DNA of 64,000 nucleotides from Bromus sterilis (GCA_950022295.1 OX465600.1:30045282-30109281); one strand, 5' to 3'; shown: positions 12,791 to 24,794, counted from the first letter of the stretch. Notes: a model not told the origin generated them from the sequence alone. Numbers and translations: made by a program.

Positions 12791-13067
12791 AGATTGCTAA
12801 CATGGCATCTCACACAAGCATGGCATATCACACAATCATGGAAAGAGGTGAAGCACAAAGGAAACTATCTATGCTAGTCAATTTAAGTGAGGCTCAAACC
12901 TAAACATGACATATCACTAAGTACCCCACGACAAATTAAGCATTTGATACTGTTCTTCCCTAAAGCATGCTTTAGGTTGGTTAACAACAGCAAACAATAG
13001 CATAAACACAAACTACAAGAAATTCTAGACCCCAAACGGAGTTACGGTTAAAAAGATACAAGCATCA
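12791..13067 (+). repeat. Third, diverged copy of the MULE 1 arm in the interior
   Basis: The sequence from GCTAACATGGCATCTCACAC to GGTTAAAAAGATACAAGC matches right-arm positions of about 14070-14363 in the same orientation, with about 15-20% visible differences and small indels. It therefore also matches the left arm inverted. This suggests that an older arm was retained when the present arms were homogenised, or that an internal duplication occurred. Confidence 0.75.
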
Positions 13068-14392
13068 AAAGTTATGAACAAAATCTGCCAACAACAGGTA
13101 ACACACTTGAGAGCAATGCAACAACATGATACATATTGCAAACATGCACCAAAATGGCATGGATTTACCGTAGACATGACACGCATGACATGGCATCAAG
13201 GTTTCATGTTCAGAGGCATCAAGAATAAATAATTATAACCCAGGCAAAAAACTATTTTATGCTACTGGTTTAGTACTTAGTGAAATTAGGAAAACAGACA
13301 AAAGGTTAATACCATGCTCTCTAAACAGCAGGTAAAACAATATCAAACAAACTTCAAATTTTTCATGAAATATATAACCATGTAGCTTACGTGATGCTCA
13401 TGAGTTCATACATTGCACTTATGCTTAAAAGAATGATGGATAAACATATAACAAGGGTGCAAGAGAGCTACTTCAGAATACAGACTTAGTGGAAATCAGA
13501 GATCATGACAAACTGTTATAATCATGCTCTATAAATAATAGTAAAAGTGATAGCAAATCTATAGCAACATGACCATGCAATATATGAACATGGAGTATAC
13601 ATGATGCTAAACAATTCATAGATAGCACTTATGGTCAAAAGACCCATGGATGAATAAGTATTAAACATGCAAAACAGATTCCAGACTTACTAGAATTTTA
13701 GGGTAGTTGACAAACAACAGCAAGTAGCCACTTTGGGAGTTCAAGAACCTTTGTTTGGCCATGTACCTTGCTTGCTTGATCACTGCTTAGTATGCATGCT
13801 AGGATACTATATATTTATTTCTACTGTTACTCCTTGGATTGGACTATCACACTATTGCATTGTTGTGGATGATATGATTATTACAATGTTGACTATATTC
13901 GACGAAGGATGGAAGATCAGGCTATCCCACCTTGGCGCTTTGTTCCATTCAAGTCACCTAAGATCCGAGTTCCGGGTATTGGTTGTAAGACTAAGCGTGC
14001 CTAATCGTGTCGAGGATTCTATGGGGTCCCCTTGTCTTACCTATCTAGCTCCAATCGGTTCTAAGATTGAGCAAAGGTTGTTAACATGGTATCTCACACA
14101 AGCATGGCAGGTCACACAAGCATGGCAAGAGGTGAAGCATAAAGTAAACTGTCTATGCTAATCAATTGAAGAGAGGTAAAATTCTAAACATGTCATATCA
14201 CTAAGTACCCCATGGCTAGTTTTACTAATGTTCTGTCCTAAACCATATTTTACATTAGTTAACACAATAAAACAATAGCAAAATCATAATCTACATGAAA
14301 TTCTAGTCAAGTTACATATAAAGAACATTTCAAACGGAGCTATGGTTAAAAAGATACAAGCAACGCAAAACGGCTAAAATTAAAAATTCAGG

Positions 14393-14560
14393 AGGGTAGA
14401 GCCACCAGTGACGGCGCTACCCTATAGAAGGTAGCGCCACCTATAACGGCGCTACCCTACCGGGGTGCAGGACCCAGCGTGCCACGATGGCACTATGGTA
14501 GCGTCATTGGCGACGGCGCTACACCACAGAGGGTAGCGCCACTTGGGCCGGCGCTATCCT
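14393..14560. repeat. Cluster of four TAGCGCC/GGCGCTA hairpins, right arm of MULE 1
   Basis: This is the mirror image of the left-arm hairpin cluster. The hairpin nearest the interior again has a damaged half (GTAGAGCCACCAGTGACGG). The shared damage shows that the arms were homogenised or copied from one another after it occurred. Confidence 0.8.
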
Positions 14561-14653
14561 ATTGGGTTAAATTTTGAAATGGTTTCGGCGGAGGATCAAA
14601 GTGTGCTGAAGTTTGAATAAAAGGTCAAAATAGTGATTTTCGACTCGACCCCA

Positions 14654-15755
14654 CTGATTTTCCTAGGAGTGGCCTCTTTTCATTTATGCTTTTGTCCTGT
14701 TATGTCTCTTTAAAGCTGGAGTCATCGTGTTTGCTCATCAGTGTACATCAAATTTGAAATTCGTAGGAATGTAGACATCTTGTACGACCCATTTACTTAT
14801 TTTCAAATAATAATAATAATCACAACTGTTTATGGTGCTACTATAATAATAGTAGTACTATCCGATATTGGTATTATAGAAAGGGGTAGCATGTGGAACT
14901 GCCGCTTCCCTCTTGGGATACCCACTGTGGCCATGTCCACACCCAGTTCCAGCTGATGTACTCCTTGATTTATACAAATCTTTCGTTGATTTCTTTCGAT
15001 TTTTATGACCGGCTAAATTACTAAATTAAGCAAAACGGGTTCCATGTGGACAAAAATGTGGATTGGTTTTGGGAGATTTGGTGCATATCAGGCTTGATGC
15101 CCCCAATTTCTGTTAGGAAATCGCTGTTACATGGATCTCGGAATATCGGATTCCATGCACACCGCGTGCACCGCCTATGGGGTATGGATTAGACCACATT
15201 GCAACGACAAAAGACCTGGTCGAGATAAACGTTCTCAAATAAATTAGTATGTGTTCAATCGCAACATCATTAGGCGTTGTTTAATTAGTTAGTCTGGGAG
15301 TGCTACGCAATTAAGCAGGTGGGAATGATTCGACAAAGTTGCATTGGATCAATGGAAAAGTCTTCAGTTCAACCGGCTGATATTAACGCGCGCATCCGCC
15401 GGCCGGTGCGCCGTCCGATCGTTATGAGCGAGATTACCTATCTTGGTGCGCAGTAGTATTCAGGGTTGGTTGGTCTGCTCTATCTCACGTGTATTGTCAG
15501 TCTTCGGTTCATCTTTTTTATTGTCACTGCACGTCCGCATTGCATGCTTTCTCATTTACAAGCTAATTGGAGTACTGATAGTAGACCACTATTATAGGAC
15601 TCACTAGTATATATAAAAAAGACGTCAGACGCTCGATCAAAGTTTTTCTTAAGATTTATTGTGTTTCAAGTCGTTGCATGTAGTTTCAATTGATCGTATG
15701 AATCGGTCAGTGCAATTTGTGAACCTTTATAGGGAGTTTCTTTTGTTGCACTGGG
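14654..15755. other. Unassigned intergenic DNA
   Basis: No gene, terminal repeat or array is recognised. An open frame at 14741-14956 is short and of low complexity and is not supported. Confidence 0.5.
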
Positions 15756-15759
15756 GTGA

Positions 15760-16262
15760 TGGCAACATTAATCTTGTTGCAAAGGTGATCAAAACATTTT
15801 CTTTATAGAACGCCAAAAAATGCCTTCCTCGATTCGCAAAATATCGCGTTGTTGCGCATAGGCCATCGCGATATTTTAATCTTGTTGCAAGGATGGTCGA
15901 TTTTTTTTTGATAGAACGCCAAAAACATGCCTTGATCGTTCCGCTCTTTGCTGCGCTCTAGCCATCGGGGCATTAATCTTGTGGCAAGGACGGCCGAAAC
16001 ATTTTCTTTGATAGAACGTCAAATAAATGGCTCGATCGATCCGTAAAATGTCGCTTTGTTGCGCTCAGGCCAACACAACATTAATCTTGTGGCAAAGATG
16101 GTCGAAACATATTTTTTGATACAATGCCAAAAAAATTCCTTGATCGATCCGCAAAATGTCGCTTTGTTGCGCTCGGGCCATCGCAACACTAATCTTGTGG
16201 CAAGATGGACGACCCATTTTTTGATAGAATGCCAAAAAATGTCTTGAGCGTTCCGCAAAATG
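15760..16262. repeat. Tandem array, unit about 108 bp, about 4.5 copies
   Basis: The word TTAATCTTGTKGCAARG begins at 15768, 15876, 15973 and 16081, and as CTAATCTTGTGGCAA at 16189. The spacings are 108, 97, 108 and 108. Each unit also contains TTTGATAGAAYGCCAAA and GATCCGCAAAATGTCGC. The last two complete copies are the most alike, consistent with unequal crossing-over. The region just downstream (16480-16760) is rich in a related TTGTGTTGCAAA word. Confidence 0.85.
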
Positions 16263-17200
16263 ATGGTGCCACAACTTTTACTGCAACGATATTATTATTT
16301 TTAATTACGCATAAACGTAAAAGATAATTTTTTAATGCAACGACCAGCTTCATTTATTACAACAATAATTGAATTTTGGAAAACTCTTGTCTTCATTAGC
16401 ACGCTATGATCGACCGCGTGTTTTGCCTTTGGATCAACCAAAATCAAGCGCTCCACCATATCTATCGTATTCAAAGCAAAGATATACCTTTGCAACAAAG
16501 TGCTTGTTGCACAGCTTTTGAACGCTGCAATTTTTTCCGGTTGATTCAAAATTTACTGCAACAATGTGTGTGTGTTGTAAAGTCATTGAACGCAACAAAA
16601 GTTATGTTGCAAAGGGCTTCACAACATCGTTTGTGTTGCAAAACCTTCACAACATCGTTCGTGTTGCAAAGGAAATAATTTGCAATCTTATTCGTATGTA
16701 AAAAAGCTTCGCAACATTATCTGTGTTGTAAAAGAGCTTTACAACATCATTTATGTCACAAGAAGCTTTTCTTCACAATTCAACGGTAATTGGATCGCAT
16801 TCCATCGAGCGGCTTGCAATTCGATGAATTTTTGCTGTAAATTCACCGATTGAAGCGTAGTTCACCCCTTGTATTTTACTGCACTGACCAATTAAAATTC
16901 CGGACCGGCGCTTAGTGCTACTCCAACGACAAAGCACGTACAAAAAGCAAATGCACTGCTGCTAATCAACGAGACAATCAAGAAAACGTGCTGAAAAAAA
17001 AATGCGAGAGTTAGCGCACACGTAACGTGAAAATGTCAGGCTGACCAGGCACGTGAAAACGCAGCTTTGCGCTCTGTTCACTAAAGCTACACGAGACGTC
17101 AGATTAGCCATGATCGGACGGCAACCAAGCCGGACGATTTTACGCGCAAAATCTGTCGCCTAGCAGTCCCCTGGATCAATTATCATCAACTTCCCTTTTA

Positions 17201-18398
17201 GAGCATCTCCAACCCTTTGGACCCCAAGCTGTTTTTCGGTGCTATTTTAGCGCCGCTTGGGGGCGCCTCGGCGGCGAAAGTGGCTCCGGACAGATGGGCG
17301 ACCTAGCCGCGGCCCCAAAGGAGCCCCTATGTTCGGTCAAATTCAACTAAACTTAGGCGAAATTTAGCGAAATTCATAATATTTGGTCTTAATTTACATA
17401 AATAGCAAATGAAAAAACTACTGCCCCCCCCATCGTCGTCCCCCCGTCGTCGTCGTCTTCACGGGTACGCCTCCTCCTGCGTCCCCGTCGTCGTCGTCGT
17501 CTTCACGGGTACTCGAGGTACCCGCCCTCGATGTAGTCGAGGACGGCGGGGACGGTGCGTCCCTCCCCGCTCCACCACAGCCACCGGCCGTGTCGGTTCA
17601 GCCGACCCGACACCGGTTCAAGACTGTTGGTGGAGATGATCGCCTGGTCGCAGCGCTCCTCGAAGTGCGCCGTCCAACGGGCGACGTTGCCCGGCGCGTT
17701 CACCGGGTCGACGCGCTCGGCCTCCGCCATGGAGGCGAGGATGGCCTGGACCTCCCGGTCGAAGGGGGGCCCACGAGGCACCGGCGGTACCGGCACGCCG
17801 CCGGCACTGAGCACCCAGCCGCGCGGCGGGCGAGTGTCCGGCAGGCAGGGATAGTCCGCCTGAGCGAGGAGGACCGCCTCAACGACGACGATGGTGCGGT
17901 GGTTGGCCATTCAGGAGCGAGAGGAGACGGCTGGAGTGTGCGGTGTCTCACGGCGGTGAGCCCGCTTTATATAGTGGGGCGGGTGTACACGCGGCGGCGT
18001 TGTGGGCGGCGATTGGACTACTCAACCGCGGCCGCATTGATTCGCCTGCCGCGGCGATTGGACTCGACTCTGACGCCACATTGATTCCCTTGCGACGGCG
18101 CCAGGAGTGGGGAAGATGAGGCGGGAGGATGAGGACGCCGCGTGGGAAAGATGCCGACAAGTGAGGGCCCACGACGCAGCGCGCGCGAAATCGCAGGGGC
18201 GGTTTCTCTTTCGCGTCGTTTTCTTTCATTCGGTGCCCCCAAGCGACCCCAGCGCGCCGGGTCGACTTGGGATCGCCGGACTCAATTTTCGTCCAATCCG
18301 ACACTATTTGGGCCCTTGAGAGCGGCTAAGCGGAATTCGTCCGGCTGGCGCAAATAGCGCCGGCTTGGGGGGCTCTTGGGGTGCGGCTGGAGATGCTC
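17201..18398. mobile_element. PIF/Harbinger-type element A
   Basis: The terminal repeats are GAGCATCTCCAACC (17201) and GGCTGGAGATGCTC (ending 18398), flanked by TTA (17198-17200 and 18399-18401), the 3-bp target of PIF/Harbinger elements. Just inside both ends lies a second inverted motif, TATTTTAGCGCCGCTTGGGG at the left and AATAGCGCCGGCTTGGGG at the right. The element is 1198 bp, has a GC-rich interior and encodes no transposase. It carries one long open frame on the minus strand, listed separately. Confidence 0.9.
17503..17910 (-). CDS. Element-borne ORF of unknown function, 135 aa
   Basis: An ATG-initiated frame opens with MANHRTIVVVEAVLLAQ and closes with YIEGGYLEYP and a TGA. It contains the proline-rich stretch GGVPVPPVPRGPPFDREV (residues about 37-54) and a tryptophan pair in GRWLWWSGEG near the C-terminus. 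I recognise no catalytic domain. It lies wholly inside Harbinger element A, where the PIF transposase or its MYB-like partner would normally be, but it shows neither a DDE signature nor a clear MYB repeat. Immediately downstream, CGTCGTCGTCTTCACGGGTAC occurs twice, so the original C-terminus may have been altered by a small duplication. It could be a captured host-gene fragment or a remnant of an element gene. Confidence 0.4.
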   Translation of the reverse strand: MANHRTIVVVEAVLLAQADYPCLPDTRPPRGWVLSAGGVPVPPVPRGPPFDREVQAILASMAEAERVDPVNAPGNVARWTAHFEERCDQAIISTNSLEPVSGRLNRHGRWLWWSGEGRTVPAVLDYIEGGYLEYP

Positions 18399-18401
18399 TT
18401 A

Positions 18402-20855
18402 GCTGCCGCAAGCTACTTGTAGAATCAACGCATAACTCTTACCGGCTGAACGTGTGGGTAGGAGTTTATCCATTATCAGACCCTAATCAGATAGCAAAGA
18501 TTGAACTACATTAACAATAGTTGACAGAAGGCCGGTCCTCTTAAATGACAATTTTATCCACTAAGTAGGTTGCCATGACCTAGTATCGAAAGATGAATAT
18601 AACGGAATTCGGTGAATAATTGTATCGAGCCTCTTGGGCGGTGTCTAGAGTGCACGCCTTGAAGGGAAGAAGCCTTTTTTGGACATCAGGAGTCTCTCGT
18701 AGGGGTAGACTAGAGTAGAAACCCAAGGCGTGGTGTTAGCACGGCATCGCTCGCCGACTTACCGGGTGCAACAAAGGTGAAGGAGCTTGAAAGAGTAGTG
18801 GCGCCAAGGTTATACCAGGGTTGTTTATCGCTTACTGCGACTTGTAACCGTTTGCCTCTGCTTAAGCGTGCCCCGGTCCATAAAGCAGGTGAGGGTAACA
18901 TTTTTAAAACCTTCTAGAAGGTTCATTTAGTTTTGTTTCAATTTTTAACGACTTCTGTATATTTATTTGCAGTTTTCATCTTTTCTCAGCTACTTTTTTT
19001 TTCATATATAGGTTGAGGTTTTTCAATGCATGTAATACATTTTTTGAATACACGTATATTTTTCGTAATACATGTTGATACTTTTTAAATACATAATTAA
19101 CATTTTTTTAAAACATGTCTGGCCTTTTTTTTAACACCATTTAAAAACTTTGAAAATACATGTTCAACATTTTTTAATGCAATCAAGTATTTTATTTATA
19201 TGACACAAAGTTTCTTCTATATTATATCAACAACAACAAAAAAGTCTTTTAAGTTTTTATTTTATTGTATTATTTTAATGTGAGAGGTTTGAACTTTTTA
19301 GTGTCATCTATCTACTATTTCACCTGGTTTACTCTGCCAGACCTTTGTCTCGGTTTTATATCATACAAAATAGAAAATGGTTCAGTCGAATTTTTACTTA
19401 TATCTAGTTTTATGATTATCATCTACTACAATGATAGAAATAATAAAAAGGAGTAATAATGTAATATTTTTTCACTTTAATTTTCATTGCAATTTTGTAT
19501 GGTATGTTGTTTATATTGATCAAAATGAGCACATCTATATGGGATATTCCTTTTGGCTCTAGGGTGCACGTGCACCTGCGTGCCAAATGTACATTTTTTC
19601 AATGCCAAAAAAAAAATAAAAAAATTATATGTGTTCATTGTCATACCCAAATGACATATGCAAACTTTAAGGTGAAAATCTTTAATATTTTGGCCTGTGA
19701 AAAAAAGATAAATCGAACGCCAAATGATGCCTTCAAATGTAGCAAAACGTCATGCATACTTTTGTTTTTTTCACCGAGGAACAACCACTGCATCATATGG
19801 CATCAAAATTGGCAAGCACACATGTCACACTAATATGAACATCCACAAAAAAATTCAGAATTTTTTAATTTTTTTTATCATTTGTTATGATTTTACTATT
19901 TATTAGAGAGCGCGTGCACCCCAGAGCCGAATAGCCGCGTCAACATCTATATGTCATACAATGTTGGTTCTAGATATCTATTGCTCTTATCTCTAATTAA
20001 ATGATTGTCGACCTAATGATTGAGAAAATTCATACTAACGAACGGTAACACTGCATTTGTTCTACACATGCACTGTTACTATTTAAAATAAAAGTATTTT
20101 ATACAAACATTTAAACTTTTTAGAATTTATTTTTAACATACAACAATGTTCGTGATTTTTCTAGTACATAACTAGCATTCTTAAGTATAAAAATAACATT
20201 CTTAATATCAACCTATACTAGTTCTTGTCCATATGTAATGCATAATGTTGAAAATTGTGTACTTGCCTTGCGCTAAATTTAAGGTGTATTTAAAAAACAT
20301 ACATTTTTAAGGCATTGTTCCTTAATAAAATCTTGAAATGGAACGTCCTAGAAAAAAAATGATAATTCAAATGGCTCACTGTTTTTTTAAACAATTGCTT
20401 GAATTTTCTATTGTATATATGTATTTTGTGTGTGTGTGTGTGTATGAGTGCGCGTGCACATGTATATTTCAATATCTTGATAGAGATCTTTAAAGTGTAT
20501 GGACTAATGAACAACTATTTTTAAAATAGTTTCTTAGTGTATCCTTGAATCAAATTTATAGAAAATTCTAGAGTATAAAATGAATTATTGGCACGGTTTT
20601 CAACGATATTTTGTGGTCAAACATATCGTCGCGGGTTCAATAATAAACTGAAATGTGTGTATAAAATCTTATATTTGATTGCCTACAACCCCTGTGTTGA
20701 TAGGTTGATCCAAAATGGTTGGGGTCGAGTCGTGGTGGTGCTCGCGTGGGGATGATGATGGGATGGGTGATGACGGGCCAGGGATCCAACTATGTAACTG
20801 TGGTGGGTAGTGGGGGGCTCGACGTGGTGGGCAAGAGGAGCATGCATGATGGGAA
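18402..20855. other. Unassigned AT-rich intergenic DNA
   Basis: No gene is recognised. 18540-18900 is moderately GC-rich with no identifiable domain. 18900-20700 is AT-rich with many T runs. A (TG)n tract lies at about 20427-20443. Short open frames at 19265-19906 are of low complexity and not supported. Confidence 0.5.
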
Positions 20856-20859
20856 GGAG

Positions 20860-21240
20860 GGAGTATGCTAGATTTAGTCTTTGGTCTGCGATGGTGTAAC
20901 CGATCCCAAAGTGCTCGAAACTATGGCTATTTGCGAAGGCCAATGTTTGGATGCAGATCTTTATATGAGCCATGTTATCATCTCCAGTGATTGCAAGAAT
21001 GTGGTAGGGGAGGTTCTAGGCGGTGAAGGTGGTGCAAATGCAGCAGTGATCAAAGAGATTCGCTATCGTAGTAGATTTTTTTCTAGTTTTGATTTTATGT
21101 ATGAAAACAGATGCTCGAATTTAGATTCACATAATCTTGCCAAGTACTCTTTATCCTTAGCTAGGGGTCGCCACGTGTGGTTTATAAACCCTCATGACCC
21201 AAATTGTATAAGCATGTTGCTTGATCAGGAGGAATAAAGT
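20860..21240 (+). pseudogene. LINE RNase H-like domain fragment
   Basis: An open frame of about 118 codons contains VIISSDCKNVVGEV (β-strand plus the conserved Asp of the RNase H fold), AVIKEIRYRSRFFSSFDFMYENR, SNLDSHNLAKYSLSL (the late conserved Asp/His region) and RHVWFINPHDPNCI before a stop. This pattern is typical of the RNase H-like domain at the C-terminus of plant L1-type LINE polyproteins. No reverse transcriptase precedes it, so it is a 5'-truncated remnant. It could also be one of the stand-alone RNase H-like frames that derive from such LINEs. Confidence 0.6.
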
Positions 21241-21284
21241 GTGTGGCAAGGCCTAAAAAATGCTAGATTTAGTCTGAAAAGGAT

Positions 21285-21321
21285 GAGAGAGAGAGAGAGA
21301 GAGAGTTGGGGGGGGGGGGGG
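21285..21321. repeat. (GA)n and (G)n simple-sequence tract
   Basis: A GA dinucleotide run (21285-21305) is followed by a run of about 14 G (21308-21321). Confidence 0.9.
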
Positions 21322-22680
21322 AGGGGAGGGTGAGGCCATGGTAACCAGGGGGCCCATTATAGCCCGATCCATATGTATAGGCGAGGGGTGTGGGGTTCAT
21401 TGAATATAGTTTGACTACTGTATACCAAGATGAAATAAGTAGTTGGAGAAAAAAATATTTTATATAGTGTGTATGGATCCATCATTTAAAATCTTTGAGA
21501 TTCATTCGTGTATATTTTGTTGATATGCAACGATTGTTTGTAACAGACAGCAAAAACAAGAAGAATGCCGGCAATGGCCAAATCCAATGATACACTCTTC
21601 TTTTAGTGATACACCACAAAACGTTTTGATACAGTTTGAAACCAGGACAAAACCATAAGGAATATTATAGAACTAAACAAAATTCAACAGAACTACAAGA
21701 AATGTACATATAACATGCAATTAAAAAATCACTCTTGATGGGCGGAGGAAAATGGCACTCGAATGAAACATTTTGTGGAAAAAGGTTTTTGCGGCCTAGT
21801 TTGCTATCCACTTGAAAGACTTGGATTGAGTTGCGGAGTTAAGAATGGCCACACCATAATGGCTAAAGTGTAACGGCAAACCCCCTCCCACTAAAAGTAT
21901 AAGAAGCAATATAGACTTTTGGCAAATCGTACCGAGAACGTATACATTGTACGTGGAAGCATCTCCCGCTGAAGCGAGAAGGAGGAAGAATGAGGGATCA
22001 ATCTCAGGTCTGTTGGTTCAAAGAAATAAAAGAATTAAAAGAAGATGGAGATATCTCAGGTCTGCTGGTTCCTAACCAGCGAGGCGTGTCATTGAGACAC
22101 CACCGGCTTTCTGATATAATAATAGTGCTTGACTTACTTGAGGGTAAAAAATTCGGTCAATTTTTAGTTTTAAAAAATTGTTTGTTTTTTCGTAGGTTTT
22201 TAAAAAATACATATATTGGAATTTTCAAAAATCCTACCAAACTGTATCTTTCAAAATTCTAAGAATGTCAAAACATATTTTTCTGTGAGCAAACAAATTT
22301 TTGAACATGACCTTTTTTTGAATTAAAAAAAAACACTAGCAAATTTGGAATTTAAAATATATCAAAAAAATACAAAAATGTTGTAACCAAGTTTTCTTTT
22401 GAATTTCCCCAAACTTTTTTAAATTTGTGTAGATTTTTTTTTAAAACGGGGACGTTTTTAAAGTTTTGAACAAATTTTGGAAGTGGAAATATTATTTGGA
22501 ACTCCCCGAACATTTTTGAATTTGTGGAAAAAAAATCAAAAAGTGAAAAAAATAAATTATGAACAAGTTTATAAAATAATGAGATTTTTTAATCAATGGA
22601 AATTTTCCTAATTCACGAACGCTTGGGCCGGCCAAAAACCAACGCAAAAGGAACTCGACGGGAGCGATGTCATAGGCTAG
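21322..22680. other. Unassigned AT-rich intergenic DNA
   Basis: I see no gene or classifiable element. 22140-22600 is a low-complexity stretch dominated by A and T runs with AAATTTTTG-type words. The short open frames are not supported. Confidence 0.5.
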
Positions 22681-22683
22681 TTA

Positions 22684-24706
22684 GAGCATCTCCAGCTGTT
22701 CGGGCCCCCAAGGCGCGTTACGACGCTATTTTAGCGCCGCTTGGGGGGGGCGCCGACGCTAAATCGGCTTGGGGGCGATCGCCCACCCAGCCGTGGCCCT
22801 AGGGTCGCCCCCCTCCCCCGCATGTGCCTAGATTCGACGCAGATTTGTGCAAATTCGTTCGATTTCGGCTAAATTTGGCATAGGACATGAAATTTCGCTA
22901 AACTCGATGCAAATTCGGCGCATTTTTGGCGGTTGTTCGGCGCACAACATACAGTACAAATACATAGTTCGTCACAAATACTAAAACAGTACAAATCAAA
23001 CTAGGCATTGCCTTTGCGCATCCATAGGTGCTCCACTAGATCTTGTTGTAGTTGATGATGCACTTGTGGTTCTCGGATCTTCTGACGCATATTGAGGTAG
23101 GTTGTCCAATCTGTCGGTATCTTGTGATCAACAACTGCAAGAGGTCCCTGGTTGAAATATGGTTCACTGTCAAACACTGAATCCTCTTTCTCACTCTCAA
23201 TGATCATGTAGTGCAAGATGACACAACAATTCATCACCTCCCACATTTGAGATTTCGACCAGGTAAGAGCGGGGTACCGGACGACAGCAAATCGAGATTA
23301 GAGCACCGCAAATGCCTGCTCAACATCCTTCCTGCAAGCCTCCTGGCACTTGGCAAAGTGGGATTACTTGCCTCCTAGCACCGGGTTTGAGATAGTCTTC
23401 ACAAATACTGGCCATCTTGGATAGATGTCATCTGCTAGGTACTATCCCTTGTTGTACTGCTGCCCATTCACCTCGAAGTTCACCGGAGGAGCATGACCTT
23501 TGACAAGTCTGGCAAAGAAATTTGAGCACTGCATGACGTTGATGTCATTGTGTGTTCCTGGCATGCCAAAGAAGAGTGTCAAATCCAGAGGTCATGTGTA
23601 GCAACTGCCTCAAGTACCACACTGAAGTGACCTTTTGCGCTCTTGTACATCCCCTGCCAAGAAAATGGACAGTTCTTCAATTCCCTATGCATGCAGTAGA
23701 TGCTTTCAAGCATCCCAGAAAATCATCTTGCTTCATTCTCTGCTAGGATCCGAGCAGTGTCTTCAGCATTGGGTGCTCGCAAGCACTGTTCACCAAAGCA
23801 GTCTACCACTGCTCTGCAAACCTTGTACATACAATCAAGGGCGATGGACTCGACCATGCATGCATAGTCTTCCTGTATATCACCAGGAGCTCCGTATGCA
23901 AGCATCCTCATGGTCGTTGTGCACTTATGAAGTGAGGATAACCCAACTGCCCCGGTGCAATCTTTCTTGCAAACAAAATAGTTGTCGTACTCTCGAAGTG
24001 AATTGACAATGCGAAGAAAGAGCTTTCGACCCATGCGATACCGGCGCCGGAATACCTTATCGTCATGCAGAGGAACATCGGCAAAGTACTCAGGTAGAGC
24101 AAGCAATAGCCCTCCGAGCGACGCCTCTCTTTTGCCTTCCGGCGACCCATCTTGGAGCCACCTCGCTGCGGCGCCGTGTTGGCGCCGAACAGGTCGGCCA
24201 AGGCGGCGAGAATCAGGAGGTGTTCCTCATCCTGGGCGCCGACGTCGGCCTCTTCCTCCATCAGTGCGGCGAACAGCGCCTCGTCGTCAGAATCTATCAG
24301 TGCGGCGCGGCGTTCAGGCAATTCGCCGAACACCGGGCGGGCGTGGTGGGCGCAACCAGCCGACCCGCCGTCGGTGTGCTCGACCAGGTCAGGAGGTGGT
24401 CGGCGGGGGCGAGCTGTCCAGTTTTTTGGCGGGTTCAGCTTGGGCGGGGCGGCGCCGACGACGACAAGGTGGTAGGGAGAAGTGGTGGTCGATTTGGACG
24501 ATTTCACCTGACAGAGTGGGTCACTCGACGCATTTCGCTTCGTCCCGCGCCCCCAGCGTGCTGGGTTCGGCTTGGGTTCGCCGGACTCAAGTTCAGCCCA
24601 ATCATGCGCTATTTAGGCCCTTGGGGGCGCGGCTGGGAGAATTTCCTTCATCCGGCGCAAATAGCGCCATCCTGGGGGCCTCTTGGGGGCGCGGCTGGAG
24701 ATGCTC
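22684..24706 (-). mobile_element. PIF/Harbinger element B with transposase remnant
   Basis: The terminal repeats are GAGCATCTCCAGC (22684) and GCTGGAGATGCTC (ending 24706), flanked by TTA (22681-22683 and 24707-24709). Subterminal TTTTAGCGCCGCTTGGGG and AATAGCGCCATCCTGGGGG mirror those of element A, so the two belong to the same group. At 2023 bp it is long enough to hold a transposase, and it does hold a broken one on the minus strand. Confidence 0.92.
23001..24300 (-). pseudogene. Degenerate PIF/Harbinger transposase
   Basis: Reading the minus strand, an acidic leader containing DSDDEALFAALMEEEAD is followed, after a frame change near 24095, by PEYFADVPLHDDKVFRRRYRM, KLFLRIVNSL, GAVGLSSLHKCTTTMRMLAYG and ESIALDCMYKVCRAVVDCFG. 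These are the helix-turn-helix and early nuclease signatures of PIF-like transposases. The frame is interrupted by a TGA near 23725, a TGA in place of the Trp codon before the GMPGTHNDINV block, and a further frameshift near 23575. The end (near 23001) retains CVILHYMIIE, the usual C-terminal HNMI(V)E-type block. The enzyme cannot be made. Lesions are few, so the copy is moderately young. Confidence 0.85.
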
Positions 24707-24794
24707 TTAGGTCGAGGCCTAAGTTTCCTTTTTCTTTACTATTTCTTTTATTTTTTCTCTTTTTTGGCTTATTAATTATTATTTATTACATTAT

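Larger units (their letters stand above)
11455..14644. mobile_element. Mutator-like element (MULE 1) with 0.9-kb terminal inverted repeats
   Basis: The element starts GTCGAAAATCACTATT at 11455 and ends with the exact inverse at 14644. It is flanked on both sides by the 9-bp duplication TCGACCCCA (11446-11454 and 14645-14653). The left arm, 11455-12354, matches the right arm, 13747-14644, over about 900 bp with few differences. The 9-bp duplication and long arms identify a Mutator-superfamily element. The 1.4-kb interior encodes no transposase, so it is non-autonomous. The interior also contains a third, more diverged arm segment. Apparent proteins at 11939-12235 (minus) and 13733-14161 (plus) are nearly the same sequence only because they lie in the two arms. 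Confidence 0.9.

Noticed and set aside
11939..14161. Two similar apparent proteins (11939-12235 minus and 13733-14161 plus) that look like a conserved gene pair
   Set aside because: They lie at mirror positions in the two inverted arms of one Mutator-like element, so their similarity comes from the arms and not from protein conservation.
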